A DNA stretch of 64,000 bases, from contig NZ_WJIE01000023.1 in assembly GCF_009649845.1 (NCBI RefSeq), forward strand, positions 41,491 to 105,490, in the 5' to 3' direction. Of the stretch, positions 38,710-46,908 are shown one piece after another. Origin of the DNA: Polyangium spumosum. GTDB lineage: Bacteria; Myxococcota_A; Polyangia; Polyangiales; Polyangiaceae. The position numbers and the translations under genes were made by a program. The notes beneath the pieces are model-generated. The model made no database searches and had not been told where the DNA came from. It worked only from the letters and a program-made list of their open reading frames with translations. The number at the start of each line of letters is the position of its first letter. Within the stretch, counting starts at the first letter, position 1.

Positions 38710-38832
38710 ATGACGAAGGCGGTTGCAAGCATCCGGGCCCAGCTCGAGGGTGGGGGCCTCGATCTGGAAGAAACTCGCGGGTGCGCGGACGAGTACACGG
38801 CATCCATCCGGGCCGCGTTCTCAACCTTCTAG
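38710..38832 (+). CDS. Possible 40-residue protein or gene remnant
   Basis: A short frame encodes MTKAVASIRAQLEGGGLDLE and on to ...TASIRAAFSTF, ending TAG. The amino-acid composition is protein-like rather than a GC shadow, but it is only 40 residues and has no recognised match. It may be a fragment of a larger gene lost in the rearrangement that brought in the nucleotidyltransferase pair. Low confidence. Confidence 0.25.
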   Translation: MTKAVASIRAQLEGGGLDLEETRGCADEYTASIRAAFSTF

Positions 38833-38872
38833 GCCGCGTGGAGAAGGCGTGATCGCCGTCGAATCGAAGCCA

Positions 38873-39277
38873 TTAAACCACCACACCCCGCTTCTTCGCC
38901 TCCACCATGTTCACGAACGTCTGCACCGAGAAGAGCCCCAGGATCTGCACCGCCCGCAGCCCCGGCACGATTCGGTCCTTCGCCTCCGGCATCAGCTCGC
39001 GCAGGCGCTCGAGGCCCCTCTCGCTGACCACGCCGCCCGGCGCGAACTCCTCGTCGCTCATGTCGCCACGCGCGGCTTTTTGCATCTCGCCGCGCGTGAT
39101 CTGGATGCCGAACGTCCGCTCGATCTTGAACACGATATCCAGGTAATCGAGCGACTCCGCCCCGAGGTCGCTCATCAAGAGCGACTCGTATTTCACCGCG
39201 GCGGGATCGAGGGCGAGGGCCTCGGCGATGATGAGGCGGACTTTTTCGGCGATCTCGGGGTCGTTGCCTTCGGACAT
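38873..39277 (-). CDS. Extended acyl carrier protein
   Basis: A 134-residue protein whose first 80 residues form an ACP: helix I (IAEKVRLIIAEALALDP), then SDLGAESLDYLDIVFKIERTFGIQI with the phosphopantetheine Ser in ESLD. The remaining 55 residues (RGDMSDEEFAPGG... LGLFSVQTFVNMVEAKKRG) form a longer C-terminal extension with helical character, unlike ordinary 80-residue ACPs. It is the last gene of an otherwise unrelated minus-strand run, 19 bases after the aldo/keto reductase. It is the only ACP gene seen between the two radical SAM cassettes and is the best candidate carrier for the KS-CLF operon at 46909-53577 (inference). Confidence 0.85.
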   Translation of the reverse strand: MSEGNDPEIAEKVRLIIAEALALDPAAVKYESLLMSDLGAESLDYLDIVFKIERTFGIQITRGEMQKAARGDMSDEEFAPGGVVSERGLERLRELMPEAKDRIVPGLRAVQILGLFSVQTFVNMVEAKKRGVVV

Positions 39278-39296
39278 CGGGAGCGATCCTACGCGA

Positions 39297-40253
39297 TCAC
39301 CAGTCCCACATCAATCCCGGCGGCAGGGCGTCCGAGACCACGCGCCCGATCCGGTCCATCTCCGCGAGATCCTGCACGTCGAGCGACACGTCCCCGGCGC
39401 GCGTGTTCTCCGCCGCCTGCGCCGCGTCCCTCGCGCCCACGACCGCGCACACGTTCTTCTGCGCGACGAGCCACGCGAGCGCGAGGTTCACGAGCGAGAG
39501 GCCATTCTTCGCGGCGATGGGCCGGAGCTCGTCGAGCGCCCGGAGCGCCTCTTCGAAGACCTCGCCCTTGAAGAGCCGGTTGTCCGCGCGGTTGTCGCCC
39601 TCGGCGAACACGTGCCCGCGGCCGAACTTGCCCGTGAGCAAGCCCTGCGCGAGGGGTGAATACGCGAGGACCGTGATCCCATTCTCCTCGCAATACGAGA
39701 GCGTGTCGTCCGCGGCCTTCCGGAAGAAGAGCGAATAACAGGGCTGCAGGCTGTCGACCCGGCCCACGCGGCAGGCCGCTTCGAGCTGCGACCGATTGAA
39801 ATTCGAGACCCCGATCGCCCGGATCTTCCCCTGCGCTTGCAGCTCCAGGAGCGCGCCCATCGTCTCCTCGATCGGCACGGGCTCGCTGCCGAAGCTGCCC
39901 GCCGGCCAGTGGATCTGGTAGAGGTCGATTCGATCCGTCGCGAGGTTTCGTAACGAGCGCTCGCACGCCTCGATCACCTTCGCGCGGCGCAGGTTGTTCC
40001 AGGACACCTTCGTCGCGATCACGATCCGCCCGCGCTCGCCGGCGAGCGCCTTCGTGAGGATCCGCTCGCTGTGCCCCGCCCCGTACTCCTCGGCCGTGTC
40101 GAACGTGGTCACGCCCGCGTCGAGGGCCGCCCGGTGCGCGGCGATCTGCGCGTCGTCGTCAATGCCGACCCACGACTCCTTGCCCGCTTGCCAGCCGCCG
40201 AAGACGATGGAGCTCACCTCCATCGAGGTCTGCCCGAGCTTCTTGTACTTCAC
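39297..40253 (-). CDS. Aldo/keto reductase
   Basis: A 318-residue (beta/alpha)8-barrel NADPH-dependent oxidoreductase. The catalytic tetrad is visible: Asp in FDTAEEYG, Tyr in the same motif, Lys in VIATKVSW and His in YQIHWP. The signature AIGVSNFNRSQLE is also typical. Substrate is unknown. Its start overlaps the CutA stop by four bases, so the two are coupled. Confidence 0.92.
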   Translation of the reverse strand: MKYKKLGQTSMEVSSIVFGGWQAGKESWVGIDDDAQIAAHRAALDAGVTTFDTAEEYGAGHSERILTKALAGERGRIVIATKVSWNNLRRAKVIEACERSLRNLATDRIDLYQIHWPAGSFGSEPVPIEETMGALLELQAQGKIRAIGVSNFNRSQLEAACRVGRVDSLQPCYSLFFRKAADDTLSYCEENGITVLAYSPLAQGLLTGKFGRGHVFAEGDNRADNRLFKGEVFEEALRALDELRPIAAKNGLSLVNLALAWLVAQKNVCAVVGARDAAQAAENTRAGDVSLDVQDLAEMDRIGRVVSDALPPGLMWDW

Positions 40254-40585
40254 GGCGCTCCTCCCGACGTGCCCGTGTTCTCGTCGATCCAGGCGAAAAA
40301 CTCCGGCAGGCCCACGGCGATGGGCGTCGCGACGATCTGCGGGAGCTCATAGGAATGTGTGGCTCGAACGAACGCGACGATTTCGTCCCAGAGGCCCGCG
40401 CGCGAGACGAGCGTCACGCGGTGCTCGGGGTGGGCGTGGAGCGCGCCCTTCCAGCGGTAATGCGTGGTCGTGATCGCCTCGACCTGGGCCGAGGCGGCGA
40501 GCCTGCGCGCGACGGCGGCCGTGCCGAGCGCCTCGGCCTCCTCGGCCGAGCGCGTCGTGACGTGGACGAGGAGATACTCGGTCAC
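40250..40585 (-). CDS. cutA: Divalent-cation tolerance protein CutA
   Basis: A 111-residue protein of the CutA1 family, a trimeric ferredoxin-like protein. The family patterns YLLVHVTTRSAEEAEALGTAAVARRLAASAQVE, ITTTHYRWKG and THSYELPQIVATPI are clear. CutA is often listed as copper-tolerance protein, though the molecular role remains open. It overlaps the lipoprotein gene upstream and the aldo/keto reductase downstream by four bases each. Confidence 0.93.
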   Translation of the reverse strand: MTEYLLVHVTTRSAEEAEALGTAAVARRLAASAQVEAITTTHYRWKGALHAHPEHRVTLVSRAGLWDEIVAFVRATHSYELPQIVATPIAVGLPEFFAWIDENTGTSGGAP

Positions 40586-42132
40586 TTCGCGATCTTGAGG
40601 ATCTCGCCCGTGCCCCTGTTTGCCCAGTAGATACTCGTGCTGGTGACCGCGATGCCCCAGGGCTGGGGTTGTCCGGCGATGACGGTCACGGGCGCCGCGC
40701 TCCCGTCCTTGGGCATGGCGCGGATCTCACCCTTGTCCTCGATCGTCCAGTAGACCCGCGCCTCGTCGAGCGCGATTCCCCGCACGCTCGGGCCTTCGGT
40801 CGCGAGAACGGTTTGCTCGCCGCCCGTGGTGGGCACGCGGTGGATCCCCATGCTGGAGATCCAGTAAACGTGGGTCGCGTCGACGAGGAGGTCGGAGGCG
40901 CCGCCCACGCCCGAAGCGACGAGGAGCTGGGGGCTCTCCACGCCGATCGGCGCGCGGTACACCTCGCCGACGCCCGTCGTCCAGTAGAGGTGCGTCGCGT
41001 CGAGCGCGAGGCCCATGACGCCATTGTTGTAGCAGCATAGATACCCGTTCGAGCTGCCGTCGCCGACCTTCCCGGTCCGGATGGTATTGCCATTCGTCCA
41101 GTACACGTCCGTCAGCGTCGCGACGACCCCGCGGGCGCTCTGGCTGCCCGAATACGTCTTGGAGCTGCCGCCATCGAGGAGGATGTGGGTGACGCTGTTG
41201 TTCTGGTATCCGACGAAGAGGCCGGCCCCGTTCACCCACATCGAGAGGACGCCGCCGAAGCCGAGGCCGCCGAGGGTGGTGACGCTCCCGCCGCCGAGGG
41301 GCACCCGGAAGGTCGGCCCGCTCATGCCCGGGGCGGGCCCGCTGTAGACGAACGAGGCGTCGATCGTGATCTCGGCGGCGCCCGATCCCAGCGGCGCCTT
41401 GCCGAGCACGACCGACTGGCAGGCGCCGCCCACGCACGCCCCGCCGTCACAATCGTGGCCGCAGGCCCCGCAATGCTTCGGATCGGCGAGGAGGTCCTGC
41501 TCGCAGCCGTCGTTCGTGAGCCCGTTGCAATCGTCGAACCCGGTGGCGCAGTTGATCACCTTGCAGACGGAGGAGACGCAGCCGACCGTGCCGCTGCTGT
41601 CGCTGGTGCAGGGCTGGTTGCAGCCGCCGCAATGCTCGTTGCTCGACGTGAGGTCGGCCTCGCAGCCGGTCGCGGCCTGCCCGTCGCAGTCCTCGAAGTC
41701 CTCGAAGCACTGCGCGATCTCGCAGACGCCCTGCACGCACGCCGTCACGGCCTTCGACGCGGCGCAGGTGTTGTCGCACGCGCCGCAGTGGTCGTAACTC
41801 GTGAGCGGGTTCGTCTCGCAGCCGTTGTCGGCGAAGTCGTCACAATCGAGGCGGCCCGGATCACACGTCGTGAGCTCGCAGACCCCAGCCTCGCACGTGC
41901 CCGCCCCGTTCGGGAAGTCGCAGGTGTTCTTGCAGGCCCCGCAATTCTCGGCGTCCGTGGCGACGTCCGTCTCGCACACGGTCGTCGGATCGCCGTCGCA
42001 CTCGCGCTTGCCCTCCGGGCAGCCGTCGCCCTCGTAGTTGCGCTCCTCGGGCTTGCACGCGGCGCCGAGGACACCCGCCAGCGCGAAGAACACCAGCGCC
42101 GCCCGGACCGTCGTTCGATGTGCCGAAGTCAT
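40582..42132 (-). CDS. Cys-rich repeat lipoprotein with beta-propeller-like C-terminal half
   Basis: A 516-residue exported protein with lipobox LGAAC near residue 26. Residues about 35-235 hold five Cys-rich repeats of the form DNCGACxxxC... CxxGxCxxxxCxxxxxDCD, common in myxobacterial surface proteins. Residues about 245-516 form repeated blades with YWTN/YWTT/YWIS/YWTI motifs (DVYWTNGNTIRTG, LYWTTGVGEV, VYWISSMGI, VYWTIEDKGE), a DUF5050/NHL-like propeller. No enzymatic motif. It starts 42 bases after the M20 peptidase gene and overlaps cutA. Confidence 0.85.
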   Translation of the reverse strand: MTSAHRTTVRAALVFFALAGVLGAACKPEERNYEGDGCPEGKRECDGDPTTVCETDVATDAENCGACKNTCDFPNGAGTCEAGVCELTTCDPGRLDCDDFADNGCETNPLTSYDHCGACDNTCAASKAVTACVQGVCEIAQCFEDFEDCDGQAATGCEADLTSSNEHCGGCNQPCTSDSSGTVGCVSSVCKVINCATGFDDCNGLTNDGCEQDLLADPKHCGACGHDCDGGACVGGACQSVVLGKAPLGSGAAEITIDASFVYSGPAPGMSGPTFRVPLGGGSVTTLGGLGFGGVLSMWVNGAGLFVGYQNNSVTHILLDGGSSKTYSGSQSARGVVATLTDVYWTNGNTIRTGKVGDGSSNGYLCCYNNGVMGLALDATHLYWTTGVGEVYRAPIGVESPQLLVASGVGGASDLLVDATHVYWISSMGIHRVPTTGGEQTVLATEGPSVRGIALDEARVYWTIEDKGEIRAMPKDGSAAPVTVIAGQPQPWGIAVTSTSIYWANRGTGEILKIAK

Positions 42133-42174
42133 CTCCGGACGATATCACGATTCGCCGCGCAGGATCTCCCGCAG

Positions 42175-43539
42175 CTAGGAACAAAACTTCTGCACGACGT
42201 CGAACAGGAGCTCCGTCCCCCATTTCAACCCGTCGACCGGGATGCGCTCGTCGTGGCCGTGGAAGAGGTCGGCGAAGCGGAGCCCCTTCGGCATCTTCAC
42301 GGGGGAAAACCCGTACCATTTCGCGCCGAGCTGCGTGAAGTACTTCGCGTCCGTGAACCCCGGGATCATGTAGGGCACGACCGTGGCCCCGGGCTCGCGG
42401 GCCACGATGGACGCGCGGATCACGTCGAAGAGCGGCGAATCGACGGGGTCGGTCGTGGTGGGCGGCGCGCTCTTCACGATCTCCAGCGAGACCTCGGGCC
42501 CGAGCACCGCGCCGAGCTCGCGGAGGAAATCGGCCTCGGTCTGCCCAGGCAGCGTGCGCCCGTCGATCTCGGCCTCGGCGAAGCCGGGGATCACGTTGAC
42601 CTTGCTCCCCGCGCGTAGGACCGTCGGCGACGCCGTGTTCGAGAGCATCGCCGCGAAGGAGCGCGCGATCGAGCGATCGGGCAGGGCGCGAAGGACGTGC
42701 GGCGCGATCGCGGGGTGCAGGAGCCGGCGCAGGAGCGCGCGCAGCGGCGCAGGCTGGTTCGACGCGAGGCCGTCCACGAAATCGCGGACGTACGGCGTCA
42801 CGTGCACCGGCAGCGGCCGCTCGCCGAGCCGCGCGATGGCGTCGGCGAGCTTGATGACGGCCGAGTCCTCGCGAGGCATCGAGCCGTGGCCGGGCTCGCC
42901 GCGCACGCGCGCGCGCACCCAGCAGAGGCCCTTCTCCGCGACCTGGATCGGGTAAAACGCAGCCTTGCCGAGGTGCACGGTGTAGCCGCCGCTCTCGCCG
43001 ATCGCGTACTCGGCGCGCACGAGATCGGGGTGGTTCTCCACGAGGAACCGCGAGCCGTGGTCGCAGCCCGCCTCCTCGTCCGCGACCGCCGCGAAGATCA
43101 CGTCGCGCGAGAGGCGCGCCTTCTCTCGGGCGAGGCGCGTCAGGATCGCGACCGACATCGCGGCCATGTTCTTCATGTCGATCGCGCCGCGCCCCCAGAG
43201 GCAGCCGTCCGCGACGACGCCCGAGAACGGCGGCTGTTTCCACATCGAGGACTCGGCCTCGACGACGTCGAGGTGCGCGGTGAGCAGGAGCGGAGGTTTC
43301 TCGCCCGTGCCGCGCAGGCGCGTGACGACGTTCGCGCGCTCGGGCGCGCTCTCGAGCGTCACGGGCTCGAGCCCCGCCGCGGCGAGCTCGCCGGCCACGA
43401 CCTCCGCCGCGGCCCGCTCGCGGCCGGGCGGGTTCGTGGTGTCGATGCGGAGGAGCGTCTGGCAGAGTCGGAACGCGTGCTCGCCGAGCTCACGATCGGG
43501 CGTTTTCGCGGAGGGTCCCTGGGCGGAGACGGACGTCAT
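42175..43539 (-). CDS. M20-family metallopeptidase
   Basis: A 454-residue di-zinc hydrolase of the carboxypeptidase G2/ArgE type. Metal-binding blocks: LLLTAHLDVVEAE (His, Asp), GRGAIDMKNMAAM (Asp), AAVADEEAGCDHG (catalytic Glu and Glu) and a C-terminal His in LFHGHDERI. The dimerisation domain lies between, at about 215-330. M20 enzymes cleave acyl-amino acids or dipeptides. First gene of the minus-strand run M20 - lipoprotein - cutA - aldo/keto reductase - ACP. Confidence 0.9.
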   Translation of the reverse strand: MTSVSAQGPSAKTPDRELGEHAFRLCQTLLRIDTTNPPGRERAAAEVVAGELAAAGLEPVTLESAPERANVVTRLRGTGEKPPLLLTAHLDVVEAESSMWKQPPFSGVVADGCLWGRGAIDMKNMAAMSVAILTRLAREKARLSRDVIFAAVADEEAGCDHGSRFLVENHPDLVRAEYAIGESGGYTVHLGKAAFYPIQVAEKGLCWVRARVRGEPGHGSMPREDSAVIKLADAIARLGERPLPVHVTPYVRDFVDGLASNQPAPLRALLRRLLHPAIAPHVLRALPDRSIARSFAAMLSNTASPTVLRAGSKVNVIPGFAEAEIDGRTLPGQTEADFLRELGAVLGPEVSLEIVKSAPPTTTDPVDSPLFDVIRASIVAREPGATVVPYMIPGFTDAKYFTQLGAKWYGFSPVKMPKGLRFADLFHGHDERIPVDGLKWGTELLFDVVQKFCS

Positions 43540-43651
43540 GGCGCGCGCATCCTATCAACCGCGCCGCGCGAGAGGGTAGGTCTTTTCCTGCGGGCGCCTT
43601 GCGGAGGCCCGGCGCGTGCGCGTATCCTCGAGCGGCACGGGGCGCGAGGTC

Positions 43652-44218
43652 ATGCACGGCAAGAAATGGCGCATCAGCACGCTCTCGGAGGTCGTCTGGA
43701 TCGTGCCGCGCTTCGGCGTGGGCGCGGTGCCCGAGGGCGCGTCGCCGGTCGCGCGGGGGCTCGCGGTGTGGCTCGTGGATAGCTGGCTCCCGGACGAGAC
43801 CCGCTCCCGCAGCCTCGTCGCCGACATCGCGGCGCACCTCGCGGGCCCGCTCGGGGCGCCGGAGGGCTCGTTCGGCGCGCGGCGGGCGCGCATCCGCCGG
43901 GCGCTCGAGGGCGGCGAGCTCTGTGCGTTCAAGATGGAGATGCAGTTCGTCCTCGCGGCGGGCGGCAAAAAAGAGGAGCCGAAGGGCGAGCGCGTGGCGC
44001 CGCGCGAGGAGAAGACGTGGTTCGGCATCGAGCTCGTGGACGACGACGATCCGCCGAAGCCCGTGCCGTTCAAGCGTTATCGCGTCGAGCTCCCGGACGG
44101 CGCGACGCGCGAGGGCATGCTCGACGAGAATGGCCGGGCGCGGATCACGGGGCTCGATCCGGGCAACTGCGCGGTCGCGTTCCCCGATTTTCACGGCGAG
44201 GATTGGCGCCGGCTCTAG
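43652..44218 (+). CDS. Hypothetical protein (188 aa)
   Basis: Starting at ATG 43652 (MHGKKWRISTLSEVVWIVPRFG) with GAGG shortly upstream. The C-terminal part (PVPFKRYRVELPDGATREGMLDENGRARI...) resembles the small Ig-like/carboxypeptidase-regulatory modules seen near VgrG/PAAR-type spike proteins and in other secretion-linked proteins of myxobacteria. The N-terminal half is not recognised. It is followed by a set of overlapping small genes and is divergent from the M20 peptidase gene. An alternative GTG start lies 36 bases upstream. Confidence 0.65.
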   Translation: MHGKKWRISTLSEVVWIVPRFGVGAVPEGASPVARGLAVWLVDSWLPDETRSRSLVADIAAHLAGPLGAPEGSFGARRARIRRALEGGELCAFKMEMQFVLAAGGKKEEPKGERVAPREEKTWFGIELVDDDDPPKPVPFKRYRVELPDGATREGMLDENGRARITGLDPGNCAVAFPDFHGEDWRRL

Positions 44219-44237
44219 CCGGAACGGAGGCAATGGC

Positions 44238-44444
44238 GTGGGCAAAGAGCTCGTGGAAGTCGTGGAGTTCGTCCGCGCCCGCGCCCGCGGGAACGCCGTC
44301 GTGGAGCTGGCGCGGCTGAACTTGCTCGTCGGGCGCGCGTTGTCGCGCAACGCCGGGTCGATCCCGGACGAACCGGAGCTCGTCGCGCGCGCCTGGTCGT
44401 GCGCGCGGGAGATCCTCGAGCACGAGAGGAGGGGAAAACGATGA
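44238..44444 (+). CDS. Small helical protein (68 aa) in the V4R operon
   Basis: A short gene from GTG 44238 (VGKELVEVVEFVRARARGNA...) ending TGA at 44444, overlapping the next ATG by four bases. The product is helical and charged without signal or membrane span. Its overlap with the V4R gene shows it is translated as part of that operon. A GGAGG sequence lies close upstream (44225-44229). Confidence 0.6.
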   Translation: MGKELVEVVEFVRARARGNAVVELARLNLLVGRALSRNAGSIPDEPELVARAWSCAREILEHERRGKR

Positions 44445-44959
44445 GCTTTCACCAGGCCCCGAAGGCGGACCTCGAGCGCGGCGTCTCCACGCTGGGCGGG
44501 CGGCGGCTCGTGTTTCACTGCCACCATTACAACGTTTTTCTGCAGCGCACGATCGAGGACGCGCTGCAGGAGCGGGCGCCGGGGCTGCTCGTGGCGGCGG
44601 GGATGGAGGCGGCCCGGGCGATGTTGCAGGGGCTCGAGGCCGAGGCGGCGAGCGCCTCCCCCGCGGAGGCCTTGCGGCGGGCGGCGGACACGTTCGCGGC
44701 GCAGGGCTTCGGCCGGCTCGACGTGGGCCTGCTCGGCGCGGGCGGGGGAGAGGTGACGGTCGCCCCTTCGCATTATGCGGTCGGCTGGGTCTCGCGCTGG
44801 GGCAAGAGGCCGACGCCGGCCTGCTTCTTCGTCGCGGGTTTCCTCGGCGGCGTGGTCGCGGCCGCCTACCGGCTCGCGCCCGAGCGAATCACGAGCCGCG
44901 AGTGCACCTGCGTCGCCGCGGGCGACGAGCGTTGCTCCTTCCGCGTGGAGGTGTGGTGA
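44441..44959 (+). CDS. V4R-domain (4-vinyl reductase-type) sensory protein
   Basis: A 172-residue protein with the V4R/heme-NO-binding-like pattern: VFHCHHYNVFLQRTIEDAL near the start, GWVSRWG in the middle and the C-terminal FLGGVVAAAYR... CTCVAAGDERCSFRVE, which is the V4R signature with paired Cys. V4R domains bind small hydrophobic or tetrapyrrole-like ligands in regulators and bacteriochlorophyll synthesis. No enzymatic partner is seen nearby, so a sensing role is likely. It lies between the 68-aa gene (four-base overlap) and a second V4R-like gene (one-base overlap). Confidence 0.8.
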   Translation: MSFHQAPKADLERGVSTLGGRRLVFHCHHYNVFLQRTIEDALQERAPGLLVAAGMEAARAMLQGLEAEAASASPAEALRRAADTFAAQGFGRLDVGLLGAGGGEVTVAPSHYAVGWVSRWGKRPTPACFFVAGFLGGVVAAAYRLAPERITSRECTCVAAGDERCSFRVEVW

Positions 44960-45612
44960 TGGCCATCGACGAGCGCGTGATCGTCGAGGCCGTCTCGGGG
45001 ATGAGCCTCGCCGGCAACGAGGAGGGCCTCATCCCGGCGTTCGGCCTGTACCTGACGAACCATTACGCCGATTTTTACAATCGCATCTCGTTCGGCGTCC
45101 TCGGCGCGCTCGTCCGGGAGAACCCGGAGCTCACGGAGGACGCGATCGCGCTCCTCACGGAGGCCGCGCATGTCTGCGCCTTCCACACGTTCGGCGGCAT
45201 CATGGTGTCGGTCGAGTGGGACGCGCTCGTCCAGCCCATGATCGACAGCCGCGAGGACTGGGTGCGCGGCATGGTGGCGGTGGTGAACGCGCTCGGCTGG
45301 GGCCGCTTCCGCGTCGCCGAGCTCGTGCCCGGGGAGCGGCTCGTCGCCACCGTCTCCGATAGCTACGAGGCGAGCGGCTACCTCGAATCGTATCCGCGGG
45401 CCGATGGGCCGCGGTGCTTTCTGGCGAACGGGGGTATGGCGGGGCTCATGAACCTCGTGTATCAGGGCGACATCACGCGGAGGCCCTCGCTCACGGAGGA
45501 ATTGTATCGCGAGGTCTTCGGCCATCCGCGCTCGTTCCGGTCGCGCGAACGCCTCTGCGCGGCGAAGGGGGATTCGCACTGCGAGTTCATCGTGGAGCGA
45601 ATGCAGGGATGA
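44959..45612 (+). CDS. Second V4R-like protein
   Basis: A 217-residue protein from ATG 44959. The C-terminus GGMAGLMNLVYQGD... LCAAKGDSHCEFIVERMQG has the same V4R-type Cys/Gly/Asp/Cys arrangement as its neighbour. The N-terminal part (YLTNHYADFYNRISFGVLGALV, FHTFGGIMVSVEWD) is helical. It may form a complex with the first V4R protein. Overlaps of one base upstream and four bases downstream indicate a single operon. Confidence 0.78.
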   Translation: MAIDERVIVEAVSGMSLAGNEEGLIPAFGLYLTNHYADFYNRISFGVLGALVRENPELTEDAIALLTEAAHVCAFHTFGGIMVSVEWDALVQPMIDSREDWVRGMVAVVNALGWGRFRVAELVPGERLVATVSDSYEASGYLESYPRADGPRCFLANGGMAGLMNLVYQGDITRRPSLTEELYREVFGHPRSFRSRERLCAAKGDSHCEFIVERMQG

Positions 45613-45971
45613 CGGCGGGGGCCGGAGAGGACCGGCGGAGCTTCGCTTCGTACGGAGAAATCCTCGACGTGATCGACGTGGGCCGCGTGCGGATCACCCG
45701 TCGTTACGGCTGCATCCGGCGGGATCAGTTCGAGATCGCGACAAAGGAGCCGTTTCCTCCCGCTTTTCGCGATTGGCTCGTGTCTCGCGGCGAGGTGCGG
45801 GAGCGGCCCGCGCTCTACGTGCTGGAGGTCCCGGGCGCCTTTCAGCTCACGGTCGCGCCGCGCGCGGGGCGCGCGATTCTGATGCCGCGCCTTGCAACGG
45901 ACCTCACGTGGCAAGCGCAGGCCGCGCGCGAGATCGCCGAGGTGCTCGACGGAATGCCGCTCTCCGCTTGA
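45609..45971 (+). CDS. Hypothetical protein (120 aa) in the V4R operon
   Basis: From ATG 45609, overlapping the V4R-like stop by four bases. A soluble alpha/beta protein (GEILDVIDVGRVRITRRYGCIRRDQFEIATKEPF, LTVAPRAGRAILMPRLATDLTWQAQA). No family recognised. Its place between the V4R genes and the PAS-STAS regulator suggests a role in the same signalling system. Confidence 0.65.
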   Translation: MTAGAGEDRRSFASYGEILDVIDVGRVRITRRYGCIRRDQFEIATKEPFPPAFRDWLVSRGEVRERPALYVLEVPGAFQLTVAPRAGRAILMPRLATDLTWQAQAAREIAEVLDGMPLSA

Positions 45972-46011
45972 ATGCCTGGCGGTCGCTTCGCAAGCGGGGT
46001 AGAAGGCCGTC

Positions 46012-46905
46012 GTGGACGCTCTCGAAATGCAGTCGAGGATCGCGGCGCTCGAGGCGCGGCTCGCCGAGGAGAGGCAGGCGCGCGAGGCGCTCGCCGAGGA
46101 GCTCGATCTGCTCCGCGCGGTGATCGACGAGATGCCCGTGGGGGTGATGGTCGAGGACGGGTCGGGCCGCACGAGAATGTACAACGCGCAGATGCGCGCC
46201 ATCGCGGGCGAGCCGGGGGCGCGGCCCATATTCGTCTCGGATGGCGTCTCGCCGGCGCCGCCGGAGCGGGATCCGACGCGGAGGGCCCTCGCGGGCGAGG
46301 TCGTCGACAACCTCGAGAGCCTGCTCGGCGCGACCGCCGAGGGCGGCGAGGGCACGTGGATCTCCCAGTCTTCGCGCCCGCTCCGCGGGGCGGACGGCGC
46401 GGTGCGCGCGGCGGTGACCGTGACCCGCGACGTCTCCGAGCACAAGGACATCCTGCGCGAGCTCGACGAGGCGATCGTGGCGAGCGACGACGAGAAGCGC
46501 GCGCTCATCGACCGGCTGGAGGCCGGGATCGACGCGCTCTCGACGCCGATCATCGAAGTCTGGGACGACGTGCTCGCGTTGCCCGTCATCGGCGCGGTGG
46601 ACGACCGGCGCGGCGCGGAGATCACCTCGCGGCTGCTCGACGCGGTCGTATCGCGGGGCTCGCGTCACGTGATCATCGACTGGACCGGCGTCGATACGAT
46701 GGACACGAACAGCGCGCGCCATTTGCTGGATCTCGTCCGCGCCGTCGAGCTCGTGGGCGCCGAGTGTATCCTCACCGGGATCCGGCCCGCCGTCGCCGTC
46801 TCTTTGCTCCACCTCGACGTTCGATTCGAGCACCTCCGCCTGCTCCGCAGCGTGAAATACGGGCTCCGGCATTGCTTCGCCCGGCTCGGTCGGAGGGCCG
46901 GGTAG
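46012..46905 (+). CDS. PAS-STAS regulator (RsbR-like stressosome component)
   Basis: A 297-residue protein from GTG 46012. A coiled coil (about 5-35, IAALEARLAEERQAREALAEEL) leads into a PAS domain (about 32-150, LLRAVIDEMPVGVMVEDGSGRTRMYN... VTVTRDVSEHKD), then a STAS domain (about 180-290) with DWTGVDTMDTNSARHLLDLV, including the Thr/Ser positions that a kinase phosphorylates in RsbR/RsbS proteins. Such proteins build stressosomes or act as anti-sigma antagonists. It is the last gene of the V4R operon; an inferred scheme is that V4R proteins sense a ligand and the PAS-STAS protein relays it. Confidence 0.85.
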   Translation: MDALEMQSRIAALEARLAEERQAREALAEELDLLRAVIDEMPVGVMVEDGSGRTRMYNAQMRAIAGEPGARPIFVSDGVSPAPPERDPTRRALAGEVVDNLESLLGATAEGGEGTWISQSSRPLRGADGAVRAAVTVTRDVSEHKDILRELDEAIVASDDEKRALIDRLEAGIDALSTPIIEVWDDVLALPVIGAVDDRRGAEITSRLLDAVVSRGSRHVIIDWTGVDTMDTNSARHLLDLVRAVELVGAECILTGIRPAVAVSLLHLDVRFEHLRLLRSVKYGLRHCFARLGRRAG

Positions 46906-46908
46906 CCG

